DNA of 64,000 nt from Zopfochytrium polystomum (Eukaryota > Chytridiomycota > Chytridiomycetes > Chytridiales > Chytridiaceae): the NCBI GenBank assembly GCA_025765615.1, contig JAIVFJ010000271.1, positions 1 through 64,000 of the forward strand, read 5' to 3'. Positions 8,593 through 19,650 of the stretch are shown here, piece by piece. Position 1 is the stretch's first letter, and each line of letters opens with the position of its first letter. A program made the position numbers and the translations under genes. The notes beneath the pieces are model-generated. The model did not search any database, had not been told where the DNA came from, and worked only from the letters and a program-made list of their open reading frames with translations.

Positions 8593-11010
8593 TTTCTTCG
8601 AATGCCAGGTTTTGCTTCCCCTTTGGGCTCACCACCACAGTAGGCCCAGAGAGCGAGTAACTTGGATATTTGGAGAAACTGAGTGGAGCTTTTGCGAAGC
8701 TCTCCCATTTCCAACCCAACCCCTGCTTTTTCGACAATCCCAACTGTTTCACTCTCTCGCCCCGCGCGCACTACTCTTCACATTCTTCGATTACCGAGTT
8801 GGCTTCTTCCCAGCCGCGCGCGTTGTGCACCTTCAGCAGCCGGGAACGAGTAACTTGGATATTTGGAGAACTTGAGGGAGGTGCTTATTTGGAGAACTTG
8901 AGGGACGTGCTTTTGAGTGAATGTGCTCAAAACGACCCGGCCCCCAACTGGACCTCCCAACCTCCACCCCCATTCCCCCATACTCTCACTTTCTTCGAAT
9001 ACCGAGTTGGCTTCTTCCCCAGCCGGGCGCGTTTTGCGACTTCAGCCGGTCGGGAACGAGTAACTTGGATATTTGGAGAACTTGAGGAGCTTTTTGAGCC
9101 CCTCCCCCTCACTCACTCAAACCGACGCCCATCACTCTTACTTTCTTCGAATTCCGAGTTGGCTTCTTCCCCGGCCTCGCGCGATTTGCATCTTCAGCCA
9201 GTCGGGAACGAGTAACTTGGATTTTTGGAGAACTTTAGGTGTATGAGCGAGTTTTCTGAGAATCCGTCACTCGCCTCACCCCTTCCCCACTCACTCGAAC
9301 CCGAACCCACGGCCACCACTCTTTCACATTCCTCGAATACCGAGTTGGCTTCTTCCCTGCTGCGCGCATTTGCACCATCAGCGGTCGGGAACGAGTAACT
9401 TGGATATTTGGAGAACTTGCGGTGCCGATGGACTCCTCCCCCAGCCGGCTCCTCGTCGCGTGCCAATGCTCTCCACCACATTCTTCGAATACCAAGATGG
9501 CTTCTTCCCAAACCGCGAAGCCTTCACGGGAACGAGTAACTTGGATATTTGGAGAACTTGGTGCCGTTTGAGTCCGGCCCATCCCTTCACCCCCAGCTTC
9601 TCTCCCCGACTCCTACATCACTTTGAGGGGACACCAACTTTCCTCGCTTTCTTCGAGTTCCGAGTTTTCTTCTTCCCGGATCGCCACCTCGGCCACGCTG
9701 CGGGAACGAGTAACTTGGATATTTGGAGAAATTGACGAACAGTCCGCTGGCCTCCACCCGGCCTACCTTGCTTCGCTTTTAAAACCCCACATAGGACTTT
9801 GTCTCGCGTTCACCGAACACCGAGTTTTCTTCTTCCCTGGCGGTTGCCTCGCTCGCACCGCCGGGAACAAGTAACTTGGATATTTGGAGAACTCGAGGAC
9901 TTTTCTTGACGGCTTCAACCAGTTTCCACCTTACCTCATCTCATGCTGTGACCCGCTCTTTTTCCTCGCGTTCTTCGAATGCCGAGTTGCCTTCTTCCCG
10001 GGCCGTCCGCTCGCACCCGGGAACGAGTAACTTGGATATTTGGAGAACTTGAGGGCATTTTTATTTTATATTTGATGGCTTCCAACCCACCACTCTCCCG
10101 TGCCACTCCTCTCGAGCTGTCCACGCTCTTTTCCCTCGCGTTCTTCGAATGCCGAGTTGGCTTCTTCCCTGGACAGTCCGCCCACACCTGGGAACGAGTA
10201 ACTTGGATATTTGGAGAACCAGAGGATTCCACTGCCCGCCTGCTCGCACAGCTTTCTGTTTCACACCCCTCGCCAGTCCGTTGCCCTCGCTCCGAGCACG
10301 CTACTCTCCCAATTTGCACGAAACTTTGCATTCCCTTTCTTTGAATTCCGAGTTTTGCTTCTTTCCTCTGACACTGGAAACGAGTAACTTGGGTATTTTG
10401 GAGAAACCGAAGGTGCTGCTTTGCCCACTCTGACCCCCCCCCAAACCCTCGCTCCTTTTTGCTTCCGTGCCGTGGAGCCTACTTCGCTTTCTTCGAATGC
10501 CGAGTTTGCTTCTTCCTGGACTGCGTGCAAGCGGCGCACGGGAACGGGTAACTTGGACATTTGGAGAAATTGAGAGGGAGCGCTCTTTGTGGGCTTCCAC
10601 CTTTCCGTCGAACCGCTAAAGCTTTTTCCTCGCGTTCTTTGAGTTCCGACTTTGCTTCTTCCCTCCAAGTACAGGGGAACGTGTAACTTGGATATTTGGA
10701 GAACTTGAGAGGAGCCTCTTTGGCGCTGCTTCCTTCCTTCCTGCTCACCTTGGTCACCACCCACCCTGAAGATCATTTTTTTCTTCCCTTTCCTTTGAGC
10801 TCAGGTTTAGCTTTTCCAAGCCGAGTTGGAATGGGTAAGTTGGGTCAGAGGGGGCTTGATTCCGGCCGACGCGGGACGCGAAACTTAACCCAAGCCCACG
10901 GCCATCTGAGAAATCCATTCGCGATGACTCCGTTCTCTTGTTATCCAAGCTTCTCCCCCGATGGATCAGTGATACGTTTATTGGGCGCGTAACTTGGATA
11001 TATGGAGAAG
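8593..11010. repeat. Array of 13 imperfect-hairpin units plus degenerate ends
   Basis: Units occur at 8593-8677, 8782-8870, 8990-9080, 9142-9232, 9329-9415, 9481-9556, 9649-9730, 9809-9891, 9971-10047, 10141-10218, 10337-10405, 10489-10568 and 10635-10703. A decayed copy lies near 10790 and a lone right arm at 10988-11009. Each unit has a left arm close to TTCTTCGAATACCGAGTT and a right arm close to AACTTGGATATTTGGAGAA. With G-U pairs and one bulged A the arms pair over about 18 bp. An inner CTTC/TTCCC against GGGAA/CGAG stem and a variable loop follow. Units are 69-91 nt long and start 135-210 nt apart, separated by unrelated pyrimidine-rich spacers. Unit spacing is not a multiple of three and arm translations fall in all frames, so it is not protein-coding. 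Confidence 0.9.
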
Positions 11011-11301
11011 CAAGCTAATTCTGTTTATACAATTTGTTGGAACTCTACAATCTGTGGGAGAGGGAGATGTTAAACATGTTTTACGTACGACGCAGTGTTT
11101 GGGCTTGGCAGGGACGGGGACGATGGTGCTGAGGATGCACGGGACAATGGCCAACTAATAAATGTGTTAAGCGCTCGAACCCATTTCTCTTTTCTTTGCA
11201 ACTGCGGTCTGCGCTCCAAAACAGAGTGACCAGGTTATACACTTTTGTTTTATTAGAAGGACTGCCCCCGGCCGTTTCCAAGCCTGTTTTCGCGACGACC
11301 A

Positions 11302-11416
11302 TTAGGCGATCTCGAGCGGGTTTTCCTTGCCCTTCCAGTCGGCCCTGCGAATCGAGCGAAGGAATCATCAGTGGTGACTCGGCTCTCTTCGCTCTCTCTA
11401 GTCCACCCACGCACAA

Positions 11417-11472
<56 letters not shown>

Positions 11473-12256
11473 CTCCCGCTCACAACATTACCTCTCGTGG
11501 TACGGCGGGTTCTTGAACACCATCTTGGTGCCCCGCCACCAGTCGGGCTTAACCCTGTTCTCCTCCTTTGGCACAAAGAAGAAGGTGGGCGGCACGTACC
11601 GCTCCGTGTTGTAGACGGCCTCGCTCTGGGTCTCGTCAAAGACGCCACCCCTGCCGACGCCCTTGACCTTGGCCTTGAGGTCGAGCGGCGACCAGTCCGG
11701 CACGGAGTCCTTCATGACTTCGTACTCGGCGGCCTTGCTGGCCTCGATGCGGCGCACAATGTCGCGGTCGGTCTCGGCCTGGAGGAGCGGGACGAGGTGG
11801 ATTCGGGCCCACGCTTTTTCGCGGCGGAGTTCGCTGCGGGCGGGTGTTGACGGATTAGAGCGAGTGTCCGGCATGATGGTCTTTGATGCGAGGTGAAGCA
11901 ATGTGCGATCGGTCCGATCGTTCGTTGCCCACCTCGACCACCCTCGGCGATCCCTTCCACTCCTCTCCGCACGCCCAAACCAAAAAACCCCCAGCGCGAA
12001 CAACACCCAAACCAAAAAACCCCCAGCGCGAACAACAACAACAACAACAGCCGCCAGTATTCACTCACCGCCTCTCGTGGTTCGACTGAATGGTCCAGTA
12101 CCATCCGTAGCCCATGACGCCGAACATTGCGAGGAACAGGACGGCGCCGGAGGGACCGCGGCGCGGGATGTTGCGGGTGTACTTTATGGTTTCGGGCATT
12201 TGGAGGTGGGTGTCCTGGACGGCGCGGCGCGCCGGGTCGGCGGCTGTGAAAGCCAT
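11302..12256 (-). CDS. NDUFA13: NADH dehydrogenase (complex I) subunit NDUFA13/GRIM-19
   Basis: Three exons (12256-12069, 11833-11492, 11344-11302) splice in phase to 190 residues. Family landmarks are IKYTRNIPRRGPSG, then a membrane segment (VLFLAMFGVMGYGWYW), then NHERR. A conserved LVPLLQAETDRDIVRR block and VPDW motif follow. Human GRIM-19 has the same order. The protein is an accessory subunit of mitochondrial complex I, anchored by its single N-terminal helix. The last exon is only 43 nt (ADWKGKENPLEIA) and lies beyond an intron filled with a CA/GT repeat. If that intron is read through, the frame stops at once after PPYHER. The first intron contains a duplicated AACCAAAAAACCCCCAGCGC segment. 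No frame break is present. Confidence 0.93.
11417..11470. repeat. (CA)n microsatellite inside NDUFA13 intron 2
   Basis: About 27 uninterrupted CA units lie in the short second intron of NDUFA13. On the coding strand this is a (GT)n run close to the 5' splice site. Confidence 0.95.
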
Positions 12257-13481
12257 TTTTTTTTGTTCCTTGTCTGTGGTGGGTGTGTGGTGGGAGAGGG
12301 AGAGGGAGAGGGTGGGTGTTGTAGTGGTGGTGGTGTTGTTGTTGTGTTGTGTGTAAGGGAAAATGAAAGCGGGTTAGTGGCCAGATCTGAGATCTGGGGG
12401 GGGTGGGTTGGCGGAGGGACCGATTGGGGAACTGGCGATAGAATGGGGAAAAAAGGGGTCGATGGATCTAGAGGAGGGGATCGCAAGGAAGGGGGGGGGA
12501 AGGGGCAGAAGGGGCTTAAGGGAATGCGGATCGCGATCCTGCACGTGCGAGGAGAGACGGGTAATGCGGGGGGGTACGCGATGACGGACGAGGTATGACC
12601 TTGCGAGATCGATCGCGCTCCACGCTCCAAGAGGAAAGTTCCGTGCGGCCGGCTGTGTTGACAAGTCTGTCAGCCTTGAGCAGCAGTCCACACACTCCAC
12701 CAAACACACATTAATTAACTCACTCACACACAAAGATTCGTCAGATGAACGTCTGCTCCAAAAAGAAGTCACAGGCATGTTTAAAGGTCGCGAAAAGGAA
12801 ATTAACTCCATGGACCCATAGCATCGTAGACTCGCCAACAAAATGTCTCACTTCTTTCAGTGAGGCATGTCTTTGTATCCGCACCGCCTCTCGAAAAAAG
12901 CCTCCTCACTTTTGCGGGGCTAATTATTGAAAAATCCGAGCGCATGAGCGTGTAATAACGGCATCCAGGAAGAAAAAAAAGGGTGCCCTTCTGCCAACAA
13001 ACTTCAGAAACACTGGTTTTTTCAAATTGCAAGATTCTAAGCGAGGCACCCCAGCCCACGTACGTCGTTGGCTGCGCCTCCCGCCCCGCCCGCCCCGCCC
13101 CGGTGTGTAAACGACGCCCTCTCCCAGCCGCTGGGTGGTAACGTGTTCAAGTGGGGAGTGGCTCGGAGCGGCTCGGACGCTGCCTGTCTGTCTGTCGGTC
13201 TGCCCCCCCTTCCAAGCCAAGTTAGTTTATCTATTTCCTGTTGACATTTATCAACCGCTCGATCGTGATAGGGCGGCCAGTGCCCCTCTTGTTAGCGCCG
13301 TCCCCCATACCAAAGCTCTTCCGCCTGCTCTCTACTCGTCTTCTTCCTCTACTTCTCCTTCTTTGCTGGTGGTGTTGTTTCATCCTTGACGTCGTCGTCG
13401 TTGTTGAATTCTTTGGATTCTTATTCGAGGGCTTCACCCACGACGCCACCACCACCCTTGCCCAACGCCGCCGCCGCCAGC
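12257..13481. other. Intergenic; GC-box-like upstream region of the next gene
   Basis: It holds a short purine-rich block (12290-12510) and CCGCCC/CCCGCCCC repeats at about 13080-13105 that resemble GC boxes upstream of the plus-strand gene. I see no gene in it. Confidence 0.4.
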
Positions 13482-16400
13482 ATGCCCGATCTGGACGATC
13501 TGCTCACGCCGCCGCCGTCTGGCAACTCGCCCATGCTGAACGAGCGACAGCATCAACACCGCCATCGCCACAATCACCACCGGCGGAGCTTTTCCGCTTC
13601 CCTCTCTCTGTCCCGCAACGTTCGGATGCAAAGCCTCTCGTCGATGGCAAGCACAGAATCATCGTCGACGACGACGGCGACGGCAATGACGGACACCGTC
13701 GGTGGCGGACCACTGGAGCCCGACCCCGATGCGGAAGCCGCCACCGCCGACGGAGCTGCTGCTGTTGCCGCCGCCGCCGCCGAACCCTCCCCGTCCCGAT
13801 CCGCTTCCACCTACGCAGATCCCACAACCCATTCCGGTGGCTCTCCCTTAGTGTCCGGGGGGTTGGGCCGGCACGTATCGTTCAAAGCAGCGTCGACGCT
13901 GGAGCGCCTCGAGCGCACGTCCAGCATGTCTGACAGCGACAGCGACAACGCTCCCCTAGCATCCGTGCTTGCTTCCGCGGCGGCCGCGGCTGGACCGTCA
14001 CTTCGGTTTGAGTCGGCCGGGCGTAACGGTGACTATGCGGATGGCGACGTTGATGACGATGAAGATGAAGAGGACGACGACGACGACGACAACAACCCCC
14101 TCATTGACCTGGTCCATCGCGACCGACCAACCTCTCTTCCGCCGCTGCCGCTGCTACTGGATCAGGGACATTCCGGCCCGCCATCGCCCATATCTGCTCC
14201 GACCACCGCTCGCGCTTCAACCGTCTCATCGCCAGTATCTGCGTACCCGCCTGCTACCGCCATCTTCCCTGCACCTCCGTTCGGCTCCAACTCGCTGCCA
14301 AGAAGACGACCTCGTCAGAAGCTGATAGACATCATTGACGAGCGGCAGTCCCTCCGCTCGGACGTCTTGGCGCTGTTTGGCGAGGGTGCCTCCCCCGCAT
14401 CCTCTTCCTCATCCCTCGGTTCCTCTCTGCCAGCGCCGTCGGCATCTCGGCTAGCCCTTCCTCCATCGTCCGGATCGCAATTGTCATCGCTCGGGGACAT
14501 CCCTCCCACCGTCGCATCAGCGCCGTCGACGCCCGGCTCGACGCCCAGGTCAGCCGGCTCGTCGATCGTCGGCGCCGACGATCACCCAGTCCAGTCGGAC
14601 GACGACGAAGACGAAGTGCCGCTGGGGCTAAGCGACAACGTGCCTCTAGGCCTTGCCTTTCCACGACCTCGTGTGCTTCGCACGTCCACCGTTATCTCGC
14701 ACCTCCCACCAAACTACACCGCCTCCAACACCACAAAGCAAATCTTCCGCCCCAGCTCGGACGACCCCTCGTCCTCGTCGTCGGCGACGCCGCCGTCGTC
14801 GTCCACCGCATCCGCCACCGCGCCCTACAGCAGCTCGCCGTACCCGTCGCTGCACACGCTGCCGCCCGACCTTTCCGAGATGCTGCGGGCCGCGGCGGCA
14901 GACTACTTTCGGCTGCTGGAGGCCAAGGACCGGATCGTGTCGGGCAGCGGTGGTAGCGGGCGCGCGGCGACGCCCGGCGGGATGCTGGCGGGCATGTCGC
15001 TGGCGCGGCCGAACGCGTCGTCGCGGATTCAGCGGAACCTCGTGCGGTCGCTGGAAAGCGTGGCGGCGGAGATTCGCGGGCTGCGCAACGAGATTGAGTA
15101 TCACGGCGCCGTGGAGTCGAGTCGCAGAACGGTGCGTTGCGTTGCGTGTTTGTGGTGTGTTTTTGGTGTTTCTGGTGTTTGTGTGCGCGCTCGCGTGCTC
15201 TTGGGACGCTTGTGCTTTCGTCCGTCAAGACTAACAGGGCGGTTTTTTTTTTTGTTTGTTTGTTCTGTTTCGACGCAGCTCTTTACGCTCTTACGCAACC
15301 GCGACGGCGCCGGAAACTCGTACGATGTGGCAGCCGCAAAAGAGCGCCTCGCGATGCTCGTGGCGGAGGAAGCTGCGTTCAAGGAGCAGCTCTCGGCGCT
15401 GGAAACGCGCGTGAAGCAGCTGCAGCATATCGAGACGCGGATGGAGGACTTGTGCAGCAACTTGTTTGTGTCGACCGCGGGGATCTATCCCAAAGAGGCG
15501 TTCCTGAAGAACCAGTTGCGGTTGTACAAGGAACGGAAGGCCAAGGTACGCGCGAGTGCTTCCAAAGATTCGCTGCCGAATTTTTTTTTACTTTTTGCTT
15601 ACGAATGCACTCCCAAAATCTGACAGTGCACGGTAGTGGTGGCGAGCCTGGGCCGAGCGCGGGTGCTGGTCAAGACGGTGATCAGTCAGCTGGGAGAAGC
15701 CCTGTCCTCCATGGCGGACGGCGACAAAGCCACCGCTCTCCTCTTTGCAGCAGAAGGAACGTTTCAAAACGCACGTAGTCTGGTGTCGCAAGTGCCTGCA
15801 GTAGAAGGATTGGAAATCATTGCCGCCGTCTGCTTCGAGCCGTGGGACGGTGAGTTCTGGACCCATCGCCGGCCACGTCTTGATAGGAACATCATCGAGC
15901 TCATTTATCATTTTCTCTTCTGCAGTGACCCAACCCAACGTGCAAGCCATCCAAGCCATGCTCGGCAAAACGCGCGGCATCGAGCTGGTGCTCCGCGAGG
16001 ACGAGGCCCGGGCCGCGTCGCTCAGCCAGCGTTTCAGTGACATCATCAAGACGCTGCAGACAGACCTGCAGAACGAACAAGCCAGCATCCTCCTGCACAT
16101 CCTGGCCGAGCGGGACCGCGACCGGATCGCCCGCGAGGAAGAACGGCTCGGCAGCGGCGGCAGCGGAAGCGGCGGCGGCGGGCGACGCACGGCGGGCGGC
16201 ACCTCGTCGTCGTCGCAGGACCCGCTGCAGCCGCCACCGTGGCGCTTCGACTCGTCGTCCCCACCGCCGTCGCCGCCGTCCTCGTCGTCCAACGTGATTG
16301 CCAACTCGTCAATACCGACATCGCCGCCCCGCGTGTTCTACACCCGCACCGGGTCGTCGTCGTCGTCGTCGTCGTCACTCCGCCGCCGCCACTCGCTCGA

Positions 16401-16875
16401 CAACATCTCGATCGCCGCGTCGGAGGACTCGGACATGCCGCCCAGCTACGCGTCGATCATGTCCACCACCGCGCCCGTCGTCGGGTGGGGCGGCGGCGTC
16501 GGCGGTGGGCCGTTTCCGCCGTCACTGCCTCCACCACTGACGGCGCTCGTCCCGCCAGGAGGCCAACACCCACGTGGATCAGGCGTTCCGATGCACCCGT
16601 CCGCGACGACGGCAGGCCCGCGCGGACACGCGCCGCCGCCGCCGCCGCCTGCATTCTCCGCCACCCCGTCGTCGCCGTCGTTCGCCGCCCGCTTCCGCGC
16701 CGCCGCCGCCGCCGCCACCACCACCACCACCACGACATCCCCGCTCTCCTCTTTCACCCCGTCCTCGTCCTCCTCCTCCTCGTCCACCCGCTCCCCTCTC
16801 AACCCACCACCCCCCGCCCCCACCACACCTCCAAGACGACCTACCGTACCGCCCCTCCCCCTCCACCACCACCAC

Positions 16876-16908
<33 letters not shown>

Positions 16909-17065
16909 TCGCGCAACGCGGTCTCCCGGCGCGGGGCGGAGCGGGCTGGACATTGGCGCGCGGATGGCGCGGCGGTCGATGGACTCGCGGCGGACGGGGG
17001 CGGCGGGGGGTGGGCAGGGGCAGGGGCAGGGGCAGCAGCAAAGGCAGCGGATGGTGTGGTTTTGA
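13482..17065 (+). CDS. Large coiled-coil protein with disordered Ser/Pro/Asp-rich N-terminus
   Basis: Exons are 13482-15131, 15279-15545, 15627-15849 and 15926 to the end, with matching phases (0, 0, 1). The ATG at 13482 opens MPDLDDLLTPPPSGN. About 450 disordered residues follow, including an Asp/Glu run (residues about 190-205). The folded middle is helical: DLSEMLRAAAADYFRLLEA, SLESVAAEIRGLRNEIEYH, then YDVAAAKERLAMLVAEEAA and RMEDLCSNLFVSTAGIYPKE. Helical segments continue to LQTDLQNEQASILLHILAER. The tail is low-complexity. Near 16810-16821 the sensible frame shifts by one base in a C run. The likelier C-terminus ends RQRMVWF at 17063-17065, while the unshifted frame runs to 17130. No family recognised. 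The block order suggests a scaffold, which is inference. Confidence 0.75.
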
Positions 17066-18118
17066 GGCGGGGGGCAGCCGTTGGGGTTGAAGGATTGAGG
17101 GTTGGGGGTTTTGGGTTGTGGAACTTTTGAAGTGGGGCGGGGGAAGGTGTTGCGTATCTTTTTTTTGGATGAATGCAAAATGAATGAAGAAGGCTTAATG
17201 TTTTTTTTAAGCGAGAGCGGGAGACGAGGTCGACAGCCACGTAAAAAAAAAAAAAAATAAAAAAAAACAAACGCACACACACACACACACAACCAAGCAC
17301 AAAAGCAAGCTTTCCCACTTTTTTCATTTTCCTCGAGTTCAGTTCCTTTCGCTGACGGGCTCCCCAAGAAAAAAACGGCGTTTGGGGGGAAAGCAAACCA
17401 CAGAAGGTGGAACAAACAAAAAAAAGGAGGAATCCAAGGGGGGTTTTTTTTTTGATGGGAGGTCAAGGGGGAAAAATACAAGCCGGAACAAATAAGAAAA
17501 AGTAGACAGGAGGGATTGATTTTGGATTGGAATTTTTTGCATTATTGGGGGTGATTGGGGGGGCTACTTGAGAGTGAACCAAGGGTTGGGGGGGGGGAAA
17601 AGAAAACTGGCAAAGAGGTGGAACGTCCCTTCCGTCTGCGGGGCGAAACACTGCCCCCTACACGCAGGCCAGATCACACTGGCGAACTGTTTGCGCGGGG
17701 GTGAGGGAAAACGCGGACCTCCACTCCAGCCCCAAAATTTCCCGGCCTGCTACTGTGGCCACGGAAACAAAAAGGCAGCTATGGCGGGAACAAATCCAGC
17801 CAAAAAAAAAAGGGAGGAGCGACGAAGAGACGAGAAGGGGAGCGGGGAAAAGAAAGAGAGAATGAAAGAAACTCAAAGGTTATTGGTTGGATGGAAAGGT
17901 GGGGTCATAAATTCTAACGCACCGAATTGAAAAGAAAAGCAGAAGGGCAAAAAAAAAAAAAAAAAAAAAAAGCACAGAAAGAAGAACAACGCTTGTGGGG
18001 GACCAGCTCCCCATTCGCATTCATCACCTGCCCACACTGACAACCCTCACCGTGTGTTCCAGCACCACCTCCCACGTCCGCGTACTACGCATGCCGCCCT
18101 CGCGCGGCGACAACGGCC
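17066..18118. other. Intergenic, purine-rich on the plus strand
   Basis: It contains runs of A and G, a (CA)n stretch (17274-17290) and poly-A (17950-17971). Open frames here consist of low-complexity translations. No gene is seen between the convergent ends of the flanking genes. Confidence 0.45.
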
Positions 18119-19112
18119 CTAGCAGTAGAAGTAGCAGTCGCCGAAGACGTGGCGGACGACGACGACGCCAACGTCGACGACGGCAGATGCGACGAAGCGT
18201 GGGAGGTTGTGGGCACAACAACCGCCGGCGCAGCGGTGGTGGTGGTGGTGGTGGTTGTAGTCGGGGGGGGTGGAAATGAGGGCGTTCAAGTTCGGGCTCG
18301 TGATGATAACAGCGGCGGCGACGGCGCCGGCGATTAAGAGGAGGAGGCCAAAGGCGAAACCCATTGCAAAGGGCCATTTCGCGTCTTGGGGTTTTTTTGT
18401 TTTTTTTTTTTTTTTTTTTTGGTGGTGTTGGTCGGGTGTATGTTTTTTGTTTTCGAGTTTCAGGGTCAGTGACAGCAGCACAGCACCAGACACTCTGCCG
18501 AGGCAAAAATCGTGGGGAAGGCGAGCGGACCACTCAACTGATTCTCCACTTTCTGCGGCCGTCCGCATCCTCGGCGGCGCCGCCGGCGGGTAGGACGAGC
18601 GAGGAGGCGTCCGCGTCGGCGGCGTTGGAGGAGGAGTAGGAGGAGTAGGAGGAAGAGTAAGATGAGGAGGAGTAGGATGAGGCTGCGACGTCGGCGGAAG
18701 TGTACGACGGGGCTGCCGCCGACTGGACCGAGAAGCGGCTTCGGTGGCGGGCAGACGCCGCATCAGCGTCATCGGCTGGATCGATCTCGATGGCGAACTC
18801 GCGAAGATCGGGCGGAGCCGAGGCGGGGTAGTCAGAGTCGTCGTCGGCCGATGCGATGATCGGAGCCGGGTGGTGGTGGTGTGGCTGATCGCTGTGGTGC
18901 TGCGGGTTGTAGTGGTGGTGGCTGTCGTGGCTGAAGGGAAAGGAGGAGGAGGAGCTGTTCTTGCTACTGCTGCGGACGTATGACAGTGGTGGGAGGTCCC
19001 AGTCGTCGTCGTCGCTGTCGTGGTGGCGGCCGTTGCCGGTGAAGGCGCCGTGCTGAGGACGAGGACGAGGACGAGCGTCCCCGCCGTCGTCGTCGGCGGC
19101 GCGCGTCGCCAT
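18119..19112 (-). CDS. Predicted single-pass membrane protein with disordered Ser/Asp/His-rich domain
   Basis: The ATG at 19112 opens MATRAADDDGGDARPRPR. About 190 disordered residues follow, rich in Ser, Asp, His and Tyr (for example DSDDDDWDLPPLSYV). My best splice joins A at 18539 to 18384 (a weak GTTGAG donor and a CCCAAG acceptor). It yields RRKWRINAKWPFAMG directly before a hydrophobic helix (FGLLLLIAGAVAAAVIIT) and 279 residues in total. The basic residues before the helix put the long N-terminal part in the cytosol, which is an inference. The extracytosolic tail is short, with a His run and a Cys pair. The splice is the weak point, because unspliced the frame stops three residues later. 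No family recognised. Confidence 0.5.
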
Positions 19113-19606
19113 TGTTGTGGTTGTCGGCGGCTGCCAGCGGCAAAGTCGAAAAGAAAAGAAAAAAAAGCCCAGAGTGGCGAGACAAACTGTTCCCAAATTT
19201 GGGCAATTGCGCGCGAAACGCAACCTCACGCGACAGATCTAGAGAGAGAGTCAGCGAGAGAGAGACAGATAGACAGACAGACAGACAGACAATTAACCGA
19301 ATCTCTTTTTGTTCTTCGGGGAAACAGAAACTGAAAAGAAAGCCCGAGCCGGCACATACATACGTACATACACACAACGGAACCAAACGCAACCCTCTGT
19401 GTTCCTCTTCCGCGCGGTCGTCGAAAGCCTCGCTTGTCTGTCGGTCTGTCTGTCAGCCTGTGCGTGCGTGTGTGTTGCCTCTCTCTCTCTCTCTCTCTCT
19501 CACTTTTCGCACCAGAAAACAACACCACTTGCCACATCCAGACGGGCGCACGACGCCAGACAGACACAACCTTGGCGATTGGAGTTTTTCCCAACCATCC
19601 GAACGA

Positions 19607-19650
<44 letters not shown>

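Noticed and set aside
8593..10760. Protein-coding repeats (open frames with RERVTWIFGE or SPNIQVTRSR translations)
   Set aside because: The same DNA motif is read in several frames on both strands, unit spacing is not a multiple of three, and spacers do not encode conserved residues.
8593..11010. CRISPR-like array (conserved repeats with unique spacers)
   Set aside because: The conserved arms flank a variable loop, spacers vary from about 60 to 130 nt, repeats diverge between units, and the surrounding genome is eukaryotic. The inverted-repeat structure explains it better.
16446..17481. Long minus-strand open frames opposite the large coiled-coil gene
   Set aside because: They are shadows of GC-rich low-complexity coding sequence; the plus strand has splice-consistent helical protein blocks.
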